DNA of 14,774 nt, from NCBI GenBank assembly GCA_023437255.1, contig JAEZGR010000063.1, positions 1 to 14,774 of the forward strand, read 5' to 3'. Positions within the stretch are counted from its first letter, which is position 1; each line of letters starts with the position of its first letter. Below are positions 7,203 through 14,302 of the stretch, piece by piece. The position numbers and the translations under genes are program-made. This DNA comes from Pseudomonadota bacterium (GTDB lineage Bacteria > Pseudomonadota > Gammaproteobacteria > Burkholderiales > Burkholderiaceae_B). The notes under the pieces were generated by a model. That model worked only from the letters and a program-made list of their open reading frames with translations, was not told the origin of the DNA and did not search any database.

Positions 7203-7226
7203 CCTTGAGCTGTGTACGCTCAAAGG
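7203..7226. other. Small hairpin upstream of the YihY/BrkB gene
   Basis: TTGAGC (7205-7210) pairs with GCTCAA (7218-7223) across a 7-base loop. With one bulged base it extends to CC and GG on either side. It lies between the Bcr/CflA-type gene and the ribosome binding site of the YihY/BrkB gene. There is no T-tract on either strand, so a terminator is unlikely; a leader structure is possible but unproven. Confidence 0.2.
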
Positions 7227-7278
7227 CAAACCCTGTACCCGAGGCCACCCCGCCCGTGCACACCCACGGTGAGCGGAA

Positions 7279-8475
7279 TCAAACGTGTCGGTTCTGCCGT
7301 GCCGACAGCCACCGGCTGGCCTGCCAGAAGCTTGCACACAACACGGCGCTGCCCACCGTACCCATTGCAAGCTCCAGCGCACTGCCATACAGCAGGGGTG
7401 CGACAAACCCCGACACCATCGCGAAGATCAGCATCTGCACCGTGCTCTGCAACGATGACGCCAGGCCCCGCATGGTGGGAAAGAAGTTGAGCGTGATCAC
7501 CGTCATGCCCGGCAGCGCCATCGACATGCCCAGACCGTAGATCAGTATGGGGATGACCGCCCATGGCACAGCCGCAACGAACAGCGCGTTATAGAACACG
7601 TTGAGCGCTGCGCCGGTCGACATGACGCTCAGCCCGATCCAGATCATGCGTTCGTGGTCGATGCGGGCCGCAAAACGCGAGCTCACCCATGAACCGCCGA
7701 CCATGCCGGCAATGAATGGCAGGAACAACCAGCCGAACGCCGTCTCGGGCAGACCCAGAATGTCCATGACAAACTTGGCCGCCGACGATATGTACAGACC
7801 GAAGCCCGAGAACGAAAAACCCACCGCCAGGGTTGCCAGAAGGAACGGCACACTGCGCGCGGCGGTGAAATAATTGCTCAGTATCGCCCCGATTCGCATG
7901 GGTTGGCGCGCCTGCGCAGGAAGCGTTTCCGGCAGGGCCCGCCAGCTGGCCACCACCAGCGCCACGCTGAACAGCGTGAGCATCACGAAGATGGATCGCC
8001 ACCCCACAAAAGTGGCAAGGTAGCCGCCCGCGATGGGTGCCACGGCCGGCGCCACGCTGAACACCATTGCAATATTGGCGAAGAGGCGCTGCGCCTCGGG
8101 CCCCTGGTAGCGGTCTCGCACCAGCGCCTGCCCCACGATCCGGCCTGCTCCCGCCGAACACCCCTGCAGGCCACGGAAGAACAGCAGCCAGCCATAGGAC
8201 GGAGCGAGCGCGGAGCCGACGGAGCCGATTCCGAACAGAATCAGCGAAGCAATGATGACTGGTCGGCGGCCAAACGTGTCCGAGAGCGTGCCCCAGAACA
8301 GGCTCATCACCGCAAAGCTCAGCAAGTACACACTGAGGGTGTGCTGCATGAGGACTTGAGGCACACCGAGGTCGGCGGCAATCATGCCGAATGCCGGCAG
8401 ATAGGTATCGATCGAGAACGGCCCGAGCATCGCCAGACCGGCGAGCATGAGGGTGAGGGTGCGGAATGAGGACAT
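7279..8475 (-). CDS. Bcr/CflA-type MFS drug-efflux transporter
   Basis: The product is a 398-residue inner-membrane protein with 12 predicted hydrophobic segments, of the drug:H+ antiporter branch of the major facilitator superfamily. The first segment has the SIDTYLPA signature typical of Bcr/CflA proteins, followed by a motif-A loop, LSDTFGRRPVI, and a motif-C-like stretch, SVAPAVAPIAGGYL. These signatures support proton-driven export of a small toxic compound such as bicyclomycin, chloramphenicol or a natural metabolite; the substrate itself cannot be told. Length is usual. The ATG at 8475 has no convincing Shine-Dalgarno sequence, so the start is set by the expected N-terminus. The YihY/BrkB gene follows after 100 bases on the same strand. 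Upstream lies the pseudogene remnant, so this gene probably carries its own promoter in 8476-8600, though I see no clear one. Confidence 0.88.
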   Translation of the reverse strand: MSSFRTLTLMLAGLAMLGPFSIDTYLPAFGMIAADLGVPQVLMQHTLSVYLLSFAVMSLFWGTLSDTFGRRPVIIASLILFGIGSVGSALAPSYGWLLFFRGLQGCSAGAGRIVGQALVRDRYQGPEAQRLFANIAMVFSVAPAVAPIAGGYLATFVGWRSIFVMLTLFSVALVVASWRALPETLPAQARQPMRIGAILSNYFTAARSVPFLLATLAVGFSFSGFGLYISSAAKFVMDILGLPETAFGWLFLPFIAGMVGGSWVSSRFAARIDHERMIWIGLSVMSTGAALNVFYNALFVAAVPWAVIPILIYGLGMSMALPGMTVITLNFFPTMRGLASSLQSTVQMLIFAMVSGFVAPLLYGSALELAMGTVGSAVLCASFWQASRWLSARQNRHV

Positions 8476-8528
8476 CTGGAGGGATTCAGACCTGGCCGCA
8501 TGAATCCGCGGCGAGTCGTCGATGTTAG

Positions 8529-8767
8529 CACGCGGGTCTTGGCCCGAAACGCTATTTCCCCAGCGAACACAAGAATGCCGGCCCGGCGCTTCACCTGGGC
8601 AATGCGCACATGACCTACGACCCGCAGGTGATGTCTCGCATCACCACGCGCTATTACAAAGCGGGCCATGTCGTGTTTTACGACGAAAAAGTATTGCCCA
8701 AGCTGCATGAGACCTGGGCACGTTCTACCGCCAGGCAGTGGTCAAGGCGAACCCGCCTCAGCGCTGA
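8529..8767 (+). pseudogene. Remnant of an S10 serine carboxypeptidase C-terminus, frameshifted
   Basis: The 282-bp gap between two minus-strand genes contains plus-strand protein remains. After a stop at 8526 the frame reads about 65 codons, including NAHMTYDPQVMSRITTRYY and KAGHVVFYDEKVLPKLHETW. It then needs a one-base shift near 8723 to continue as FYRQAVVKANPPQR and a stop at 8765-8767. The order (IT..YY.AGH, then L..L and a terminal aromatic) fits the end of bacterial S10 serine carboxypeptidases, where the His of AGH is the catalytic histidine. The Ser and Asp parts, several hundred residues, are missing, so this is a decayed leftover, probably from deletion when neighbouring genes were rearranged. 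Its last 10 bases overlap the 3' end of the LysR gene. The S10 assignment is from pattern memory and is moderate. Confidence 0.55.
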
Positions 8768-9684
8768 ACTGCAACCTGACGGCCGAGAACGTTCTGCAGG
8801 TGCTCGACCAGGCAATGAACCGCCAGCGGCACCTGCGGCGAAAACGGCCGCACCGCCAACAGGTGGTTACCGAAGTAGCCCTGCACCTCCCAGTCGGGCA
8901 GCACCCGTTCCAGTTGCTGCCCGGCTCCCGGCTGCAAGCTGAAATCGGGCAACAAGCCAATACCCAGGCCGGCGATCACCACATCGCGCAGGACCTCGCT
9001 GTTGTTGGCCGTGAAACGGCCGCGCACGTCGACGTGCACAGGCTCTGCGCTGCGACCACGACGTCGGAACATGAGATTTCCCGGGCTACCCATGTAGAAC
9101 ACGCAGTCGTGCGCAGCCAGCTCTGAGGGATGCATCGGCGTGCCGCGCCGTTCCAGATACGCTGGGGCGGCCACCAGCACCGACTCGGTGCGCGCCAGCT
9201 CCCAGACGACGAAATCATCGGGGATGTGCCGCGCATGCCGGATCGCCAGATCGAAACCTTCGTGCGCCAGATTCACGAGCCGGTCGGTCAATTCCAGTTC
9301 CAGGCTCACTTCTGGATAACGCAGCAGAAAATCGCCCAGCGACGGGCTGATGTGCTGGCGGCCCAGGGCGACGGGCGCGGTTATGCGCAATCGCCCGCGC
9401 GGCGCGCCGGTAAGGTCGTGCGCCGCATGGAAACTTGCCGTGATCCGCTCAAAGGCGGGGCCGATCTCGTTCACCATCTGCTGACCGGCTTCGGTCAGCG
9501 TCACACGACGTGTCGAACGCCGCACCAGCGGGATGCCCACCGATTTTTCCAGGGCAGCGATGCGCATGCTTGCCGACGAGCGCGAGATGCCCAGTCGCTG
9601 CGCCGCCAGCGAGAAACTGGATGTCTCTGCGAGCACCGTGAGCAGGTGCATGTCAGAGAACGGCGTAGAAGATGCTGCACTCAT
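8758..9684 (-). CDS. LysR-family transcriptional regulator
   Basis: The product is a 308-residue cytoplasmic DNA-binding protein. The N-terminal winged helix-turn-helix (about 10-70) has the classic LysR pattern: SFSLAAQRLGISRSSASMRI, then LEKSVGIPLVRRSTRRVTLTEAG. A linker helix follows, then a periplasmic-binding-protein-like effector domain (about 95-300). The RG(R)LRITAPVALGR start of the effector domain resembles the CrgA-like branch. The start at 9684 puts 11 residues before the usual M-H-L-L-T-V-L; only a weak AGG lies upstream, so the internal ATG at 9651 is an alternative. It is divergent from mmsA with a 127-bp shared control region, the common arrangement for a LysR protein regulating its neighbour, so mmsA is the likely target. 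The effector is unknown. Confidence 0.93.
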   Translation of the reverse strand: MSAASSTPFSDMHLLTVLAETSSFSLAAQRLGISRSSASMRIAALEKSVGIPLVRRSTRRVTLTEAGQQMVNEIGPAFERITASFHAAHDLTGAPRGRLRITAPVALGRQHISPSLGDFLLRYPEVSLELELTDRLVNLAHEGFDLAIRHARHIPDDFVVWELARTESVLVAAPAYLERRGTPMHPSELAAHDCVFYMGSPGNLMFRRRGRSAEPVHVDVRGRFTANNSEVLRDVVIAGLGIGLLPDFSLQPGAGQQLERVLPDWEVQGYFGNHLLAVRPFSPQVPLAVHCLVEHLQNVLGRQVAVQR

Positions 9685-9811
9685 ACTAGCCTGATTCGCT
9701 TAAAAAATTGAACACTGTTGTGAGCATACCCCGGTAGATCGAAACATGACACCGCAATAGACTTACACAGGTCGACTCGCGCCAAATCAGGGCGCTCTTC
9801 AGGAGATTTCA
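9685..9811. promoter_or_regulatory. LysR-mmsA divergent control region
   Basis: This 127-bp gap must hold both promoters. It contains an AT-rich block with a partly symmetric site, TTC (9695-9697), 12 bases, GAA (9710-9712), which includes T-N11-A spacings of the LysR-box type. T-N11-A is common in AT-rich DNA, so this is only suggestive. A CGGT/ACCG pair (9732-9735, 9751-9754) is also present. I see no strong sigma-70 hexamers. AGGAG at 9801-9805, six bases before the ATG at 9812, is a good ribosome binding site for mmsA. Confidence 0.4.
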
Positions 9812-11344
9812 ATGGGAAACATGGGTGAAAACAGCAGCCTGGCCACGATTGGCCACTGGATCGGCGGCCAAGCAACTGGTCTGAATGCACAACGCAGCAG
9901 CGACGTGTACAACCCCGCAACCGGCAAGGTCACCGGCCGCGTCTCGCTGGCGAGCGCCGCCGACGTCGATTCCGCCGTGCAGGCCGCACAGGCCGCTTTT
10001 CCGGCGTGGGCAGATACTCCCCCGATCCGCCGCGCTCGCGTAATGTTCCGTTTTCTGGAGCTGCTGAACGCACACAAAGATGACCTCGCCCGCGCGATTA
10101 CGCTGGAGCACGGCAAGGTGTTCACCGACGCCCAGGGTGAAGTCACGCGCGGCATCGAAATCGTGGAATTCGCTTGCGGCATTCCGCAGCTGCTGAAGTC
10201 CGGTTTCACCGATCAGGTCTCGACCGGCATCGACAACTGGACCCTGCGCCAGCCGCTGGGCGTCGTGGCCGGCGTCACGCCGTTCAACTTCCCCGCCATG
10301 GTGCCGCTGTGGATGTTCCCCGTCGCCATCGCCGCCGGCAACTGCTTCATCCTCAAGCCCAGCCCCATCGACCCGTCGGCCTCGCTGCTGCTGGCGGACC
10401 TGCTCAAGCAGGCCGGTCTGCCCGATGGCGTGTTCAATGTCGTGCAAGGCGACAAGGAAGCGGTCGACGCCATTTTGACCCACCCCGGCATCAAGGCATT
10501 GTCGTTCGTCGGTTCCACGCCCATCGCGAACTACATCTATGAAACAGGCGCTCGCCACGGCAAACGCGTGCAGGCGCTTGGCGGCGCCAAGAACCACATG
10601 GTCGTCATGCCCGACGCCGACCTCGAACAGGTCGCTGACGCCCTCATCGGCGCCGGCTATGGCTCGGCCGGCGAGCGCTGCATGGCGATCTCGGTGGCAG
10701 TGCTCGTAGGCGACGTCGGCGACAAGCTGGTGCCCGTGCTGGCCGAACGGGCACGTGCACTGAAGATCCGTAACGGGCTCGATCTGGAGGCCGAAATGGG
10801 CCCCATCGTTCACGCCGGCGCGCTCGAACGCATTACGGGCTATATCGAACAGGGCGTGAAGGAAGGCGCCGAGCTGGTGGTCGATGGCCGCGGCTTCGAC
10901 CCCTCCACCACGGGTGAAGGCTGCCAAGATGGCTTCTGGCTGGGTGGCACATTGTTCGACCACGTGACACCGGAAATGCGCATCTACCAGGAAGAAATCT
11001 TCGGCCCGGTACTGTCATGCGTGCGCGTCGCTTCGTTCGCCGACGCGGTCGAGCTCATCAACAAGCATCAGTACGCCAACGGTGTCAGCCTGTTCACCCG
11101 CGACGGCGGCATTGCCCGTGAATTCGGTCGCCGCATCGAGGTCGGCATGGTCGGCGTGAACGTGCCCATTCCCGTGCCCATGGCCTGGCATGGCTTCGGC
11201 GGCTGGAAGGCCAGCCTCTTTGGCGATTGCCACGCCTACGGCGAAGAAGGCGTGCGCTTCTACACACGTCAGAAGAGCATCATGCAGCGCTGGCCCGACA
11301 GCATTGCCAAGGGCGCAGAATTCGTCATGCCCACGGCCAAGTAA
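9812..11344 (+). CDS. mmsA: CoA-acylating methylmalonate-semialdehyde dehydrogenase
   Basis: The product is a 510-residue soluble enzyme of the aldehyde dehydrogenase superfamily. MmsA converts methylmalonate semialdehyde (and malonate semialdehyde) with NAD+ and CoA to propionyl-CoA (or acetyl-CoA) and CO2, in valine, beta-alanine and myo-inositol breakdown. Visible features are PFNFP at 157-161, KPSP at 182-185, FVGSTP at 232-237, [10 protein letters not shown] at 254-263 and the catalytic cysteine C290 in AGERC. The usual general-base Glu of hydrolysing aldehyde dehydrogenases (ELGG) is Ala (ALGG), as expected for the CoA-dependent branch. Length and start (AGGAG six bases upstream) are normal. 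A LysR gene is divergent upstream, and a strong terminator follows directly, so it is a single-gene unit. No mmsB or acyl-CoA genes are adjacent, so the pathway it serves here is not fixed. Confidence 0.95.
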   Translation: MGNMGENSSLATIGHWIGGQATGLNAQRSSDVYNPATGKVTGRVSLASAADVDSAVQAAQAAFPAWADTPPIRRARVMFRFLELLNAHKDDLARAITLEHGKVFTDAQGEVTRGIEIVEFACGIPQLLKSGFTDQVSTGIDNWTLRQPLGVVAGVTPFNFPAMVPLWMFPVAIAAGNCFILKPSPIDPSASLLLADLLKQAGLPDGVFNVVQGDKEAVDAILTHPGIKALSFVGSTPIANYIYETGARHGKRVQALGGAKNHMVVMPDADLEQVADALIGAGYGSAGERCMAISVAVLVGDVGDKLVPVLAERARALKIRNGLDLEAEMGPIVHAGALERITGYIEQGVKEGAELVVDGRGFDPSTTGEGCQDGFWLGGTLFDHVTPEMRIYQEEIFGPVLSCVRVASFADAVELINKHQYANGVSLFTRDGGIAREFGRRIEVGMVGVNVPIPVPMAWHGFGGWKASLFGDCHAYGEEGVRFYTRQKSIMQRWPDSIAKGAEFVMPTAK

Positions 11345-11377
11345 CACCACGCGGCGCTGCGCGCGCCGCTCCGACCC

Positions 11378-11413
11378 AAGGCACACCTTGTTTCAAGCAA
11401 GGTGTGCCTTTTT
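11378..11413 (+). terminator. Strong intrinsic terminator after mmsA
   Basis: A perfect 13-bp stem (AAGGCACACCTTG at 11378-11390, CAAGGTGTGCCTT at 11398-11410) with a 7-base loop is followed by a T-run at 11409-11413. It ends mmsA transcription 33 bases after the stop codon. A shorter GC-rich repeat (GCGGCG 11351-11356, CGCCGC 11364-11369) lies between the two. Confidence 0.92.
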
Positions 11414-11425
11414 GCTTCCGGGATC

Positions 11426-11461
11426 TTGACTCAGGCCATCATCAGCCCCATGTTGTATACC
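11426..11461 (+). promoter_or_regulatory. Possible promoter of the DUF533 gene
   Basis: After the mmsA terminator the next gene needs its own promoter. TTGACT (11426-11431) is a good -35, but the best -10-like sequence, TATACC (11456-11461), is 24 bases away, and the hexamer at 17 bases (CATGTT) is poor. A promoter is likely in this stretch; its exact position is not settled. Confidence 0.3.
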
Positions 11462-11505
11462 TCGCGCCCCGCACCGGAGGGCGCCCAGGCAACAGGAGCT
11501 CCGCA

Positions 11506-12210
11506 ATGTCCATTCAAAACCTGCTTCATCAGATTCTGCAGTCCGGAAAAGGACTCGCCCAGGACACCGGAAGCGCATTGAACAAATCCGGTATCGCCCA
11601 GGGCTCCCTGGGAGGCTTTGGTGGTGGCGCACTGGCCGGCGGTGCACTCGGCCTGCTGTTGGGCAACAAGAAGTTCCGCAAGATGGGCGGCAAACTGGCG
11701 GGCTATGGTGGGGCGGCCGCGCTGGGCGCCCTGGCGCTCAAGACCTATCAGGACTGGCAGGCACGCCAGAGCACGGCCACACCCGGCGCGGTCACGGCCC
11801 CTGCTTCGGCACAGGCGGCGCCGCTGCGCCTGACCGATGTCGAAACCCCGCAGATGGAGCAGCACAGCCGCGCAATGCTTGCGGCCATGATCGCCGCCGC
11901 CAAGTCGGACGGCCATGTGGGCACCGAGGAGCGCCAGATGATCGAGGCTGAGATCGAACGCCTTGCACCGGCGGAGGCAGACATGCGCTGGTTGCACGAC
12001 GAACTGGAAAAGCCCGCTGACCCGGTCGCCGTTGCGGCGCTCGCGCAATCACCCGAAATGGCCGCGGAAATCTATCTCGTGAGTCTGCTAGTGACAGAGC
12101 GCGACAGCTTCATGGAACGCGCCTATCTCGACGAGCTGGCGCGCGCCCTGAAGCTGGAGCCTACACTCAAAACGGACCTTGAAAACAAGGCATTGCTCGC
12201 GCAGCAGTAA
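11506..12210 (+). CDS. DUF533/YebE-like membrane protein with TerB-like domain
   Basis: The product is a 234-residue protein of the DUF533 family (E. coli YebE type). Residues 33-80 are Gly/Ala-rich and hydrophobic, with GGFGGGALAGGALGLLLG and a second segment near 65-79, giving one or two membrane spans. An Ala/Pro-rich linker (about 87-108) leads to a C-terminal all-helical domain (about 115-230) resembling the TerB fold, with AAKSDGHVGTEER at 131-143 and VTERDSFMERAYLDELARAL at 196-215. These acidic positions are where TerB-like proteins bind metal. The function is unknown; the family is linked to envelope stress in some bacteria. The ATG at 11506 has CAGGAG seven bases upstream; the open frame continues back into mmsA and is not used. 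It is a single gene between the mmsA terminator and the iron-uptake promoter. Confidence 0.85.
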   Translation: MSIQNLLHQILQSGKGLAQDTGSALNKSGIAQGSLGGFGGGALAGGALGLLLGNKKFRKMGGKLAGYGGAAALGALALKTYQDWQARQSTATPGAVTAPASAQAAPLRLTDVETPQMEQHSRAMLAAMIAAAKSDGHVGTEERQMIEAEIERLAPAEADMRWLHDELEKPADPVAVAALAQSPEMAAEIYLVSLLVTERDSFMERAYLDELARALKLEPTLKTDLENKALLAQQ

Positions 12211-12233
12211 CGCAGAGGTCGCCGAATTGTCGT

Positions 12234-12262
12234 TTGACAGGTTGCCGCCGCAGCACGATAAT
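12234..12262 (+). promoter_or_regulatory. Consensus sigma-70 promoter of the iron-chelate operon
   Basis: TTGACA (12234-12239, six of six) and GATAAT (12257-12262, five of six) are separated by exactly 17 bases. Transcription should start near 12269-12271, giving a leader of about 75 bases before the binding-protein ATG. It is the best promoter in the window and is overlapped downstream by a Fur-box-like operator, consistent with strong expression when iron is low. Confidence 0.8.
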
Positions 12263-12279
12263 TTGCGCCTATCGCAAAT
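12261..12279. promoter_or_regulatory. Perfect 7-5-7 dyad over the start site
   Basis: ATTTGCG (12261-12267) and CGCAAAT (12273-12279) form a perfect inverted repeat with a 5-base spacer, covering the end of the -10 box and the predicted start. It shares four bases with the Fur-box-like site that follows. It may be part of an extended Fur array, a site for a second regulator, or a small leader hairpin. Confidence 0.45.
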
Positions 12280-12295
12280 GCGAATAGATTTCATT
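12276..12295 (+). promoter_or_regulatory. Fur-box-like operator
   Basis: AAATGCGAATAGATTTCATT agrees at about 16 of 20 positions with the beta-proteobacterial Fur site as I remember it (AAATGCGAATGATTCTCATT), and the CATTAT that ends it matches the classic Fur box half. It lies just downstream of the -10 box, where bound Fe-Fur would block transcription. The downstream genes encode an iron-chelate importer, which supports the call. The comparison is from memory, not a matrix scan. Confidence 0.65.
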
Positions 12296-12344
12296 ATTGA
12301 TTCGTTTTCAGCCGCAGGTTGCGACCTTGTTCTGGTACCCTCCC

Positions 12345-13298
12345 ATGCTTCCCACCTTATCCTTGAGCACATTCCGGCGCACGCTCGGCGCCGCTGCTGG
12401 CGCGCTGCTGCTTGTCGCCGGCGCTGTCGCTGGCCCGCAGCTCGCACACGCGCAATCTGGGCAACCTCGCAGCCTCGAGACGGCGTTCGGTCCAGTAAAG
12501 GTCAATGCTGCGCCACAACGGGTCATTACCCTGGATGAAGGGGCGCTCGATACTGCCATTGCCTTGGGCATCACACCCGTCGGCAGTGTAGCGGCCCGCG
12601 GCGGTACGGAGCTGCCTGCCTATCTGCAGGATCATGCTGCCGGTGTGGCGATCGTGGGTACGACACGAGAACCCAATCTGGAAGCAATCCTGAGCCAGCG
12701 TCCCGATCTGATCCTGGCGCCACCCGGGCTCGAGCAGCGCGTTTATGCCGTGCTGTCCAAAATCGCGCCCACCGTCGTGACCACCGAGACGCCGACGGCA
12801 CCATGGGAACAACGCAATGCGCTATATGCCGCCGCATTGGGCAAAGAAGACGAAATGGCCAGGAAGCTCGACGAGCTGCGAACACGGATCTCCGGGCTGC
12901 GTGACCGCCTCCCCCGCGACGAAACGTTCTCGGTGGTGCGCTGGAATCCTCAGGGTCCGCTGGCCATGTCCAACCGGCTCATTACCGGCCAGATTCTCAC
13001 GGCGCTGGGCCTCAAAGGCACCGACATAGCGGCAAACCTCGGCGAGCGGCCCCACAGCGACATTCTGAGCCTCGAAAACCTCGGCGCCATCGACGCCGAT
13101 CGGCTCTTCATCGCCACGCTAAACGAGCAGGGTGAAGCCACGCTCGCCGCGGCGCGCCAGCAGCCCGCGTTCAACCGCCTGAGCGCCGTGCGTAACGATC
13201 ACAGCTATATGGTCGATGGTCAGGTCTGGACAAGCGCCACGGGCATCATGGCCGCGCATCGCATTCTCGACGACGTAGAACGGATTCTCGTGCAGTAA
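12345..13298 (+). CDS. Periplasmic iron-chelate-binding protein of an ABC importer
   Basis: The product is a 317-residue substrate-binding protein of the FecB/FhuD/BtuF type, which captures a ferric siderophore or similar chelate in the periplasm and hands it to the permease. It starts with a signal peptide (1-36, cleavage after AHA). The pair R11-R12 before the hydrophobic core leaves a Tat route possible but not shown. The mature protein has PQRVITLDEGALDTAIALG, typical of the first lobe, and NLEAILSQRPDLIL, the signature of the lobe 1 ligand region. The long linker helix is near 165-195. The ATG at 12345 is chosen for the signal peptide; a TTG at 12297 would add 16 residues, and neither has a good Shine-Dalgarno sequence. 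It is the first gene of the operon, overlapping the permease by one base (TAATG). The exact ligand is unknown. Confidence 0.88.
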   Translation: MLPTLSLSTFRRTLGAAAGALLLVAGAVAGPQLAHAQSGQPRSLETAFGPVKVNAAPQRVITLDEGALDTAIALGITPVGSVAARGGTELPAYLQDHAAGVAIVGTTREPNLEAILSQRPDLILAPPGLEQRVYAVLSKIAPTVVTTETPTAPWEQRNALYAAALGKEDEMARKLDELRTRISGLRDRLPRDETFSVVRWNPQGPLAMSNRLITGQILTALGLKGTDIAANLGERPHSDILSLENLGAIDADRLFIATLNEQGEATLAAARQQPAFNRLSAVRNDHSYMVDGQVWTSATGIMAAHRILDDVERILVQ

Positions 13299-14302
13299 TG
13301 TCGGCCCTGCGCACCCCTTTGGCCAGGCATGCGCTGACATGCCTGCTGTTCATCGTCTTGCTCGGATTCGCCAGCATGCTGCTTGGCGCAGGTTCGCTCA
13401 CACCTTCCGACTCCCTTGCAGCCCTGCTGGGCTACGGCGGCAACGAGGAGCATCGCTTCATCGTGCATGAGCTGCGTGGTCCCCGTACCCTGCTGGCTGT
13501 GCTCGTCGGTGCTGCCCTCGGGGCGGCCGGGACCGTGATGCAGACGACGACGCGCAATCCACTGGCCGAACCGGGTCTGTTGGGAGTCAGTGCGGGGGCC
13601 TCATTTGCCGTAGTGATCGCGATCTATTTCGGCAGTGACGCCACCGGAATGCATTTCGGGGTCGCCGTGGCCGGCGCCATGGTTGGTTGTCTTCTCGTTT
13701 TGCTGACCACGCAGCTCAGGGGCGCAGGCGCAGATCCCGTGCGGCTGGTGCTGGCAGGCGCTGCCTTCACCAGCATCCTGGTGGCACTCACCACTCTCAT
13801 TCTTCTGCAGGATCAGCGTACGGGTGACGAGATCCGCTTCTGGGTCATCGGTGCGCTGGGCGGCAGGCCGGCCGGCAACCTGTATTGGGCCTTGCCCGGC
13901 CTGATCGCAGGTCTTGCACTTTGCGGCATCATGGCCCCGGCACTGGCAAGCCTCTCCCTTGGCGAGAATGTGGCGCGTGGACTGGGCCATCGACCAGCGT
14001 TCACACGCATCACCGCCATGATCGGCGTGGCCCTGCTGGTCGGCACCGCCACTGCCGCCGCCGGGCCGATCGCTTTCGCGGGCCTGATCGTGCCCTACTT
14101 CGCGCGTCGCCTCGTGGGCCCCGACATTCGGCGTGCACTGCCGCTGTCCATGCTCATCGGGCCGGCCGTGCTGTTGTTGGCGGACATCCTCTCGCGTGTG
14201 GCGGTACGCCCCTATGAGCTGCCCATCGGTGTCGTCACCGCGTGCCTGGGAGCGCCGGTGCTGATCGCTGTCGTACGCAGTCATCGTCTCCCCCGCCTAT
14301 GA
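13298..14302 (+). CDS. FecCD-family permease of the iron-chelate ABC importer, first subunit
   Basis: The product is a 334-residue inner-membrane permease of the FecCD/BtuC family with about nine to ten hydrophobic segments. The family landmarks are ELRGPRTLLAVLVGAALGAAG at about 58-78, TRNPLAEPGLLGVSAGASF at about 85-103, the cytoplasmic coupling region near GENVARGLGH, and AGPIAFAGLIVPYFARRLVGPDIR near 257-280, which contacts the ATPase. It forms the channel for the chelate with the second permease. The start is ATG 13298, sharing one base with the stop of the binding protein; its end overlaps the next gene by four bases (ATGA). This tight packing means one mRNA under the Fur-type promoter. 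The family assignment is firm; the name of the chelate is not. Confidence 0.93.
   Translation: MSALRTPLARHALTCLLFIVLLGFASMLLGAGSLTPSDSLAALLGYGGNEEHRFIVHELRGPRTLLAVLVGAALGAAGTVMQTTTRNPLAEPGLLGVSAGASFAVVIAIYFGSDATGMHFGVAVAGAMVGCLLVLLTTQLRGAGADPVRLVLAGAAFTSILVALTTLILLQDQRTGDEIRFWVIGALGGRPAGNLYWALPGLIAGLALCGIMAPALASLSLGENVARGLGHRPAFTRITAMIGVALLVGTATAAAGPIAFAGLIVPYFARRLVGPDIRRALPLSMLIGPAVLLLADILSRVAVRPYELPIGVVTACLGAPVLIAVVRSHRLPRL

Noticed and set aside
7179-7406. 76-residue upstream extension of the YihY/BrkB protein
   Set aside because: It would overlap the Bcr/CflA-type gene and is not membrane-like, while a good ribosome binding site supports 7178.
8610-8942. Open frame of 110 codons as a real plus-strand gene
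   Set aside because: Only the first part looks like protein; after 8723 the matching sequence is in another frame and the rest runs antisense through LysR.
9809-10963. 384-codon open frame on the minus strand inside mmsA
   Set aside because: It is the antisense shadow of mmsA in high-GC DNA, with no recognisable domain or ribosome binding site.
9812-11344. Missing general-base Glu in MmsA as a sign of inactivation
   Set aside because: The CoA-dependent MmsA branch normally lacks this Glu, so it is a family trait rather than a defect.
11227-11505. 93-residue N-terminal extension of the DUF533 protein
   Set aside because: It overlaps mmsA and its terminator; CAGGAG upstream of 11506 and the family N-terminus MSIQNLL fix the start.
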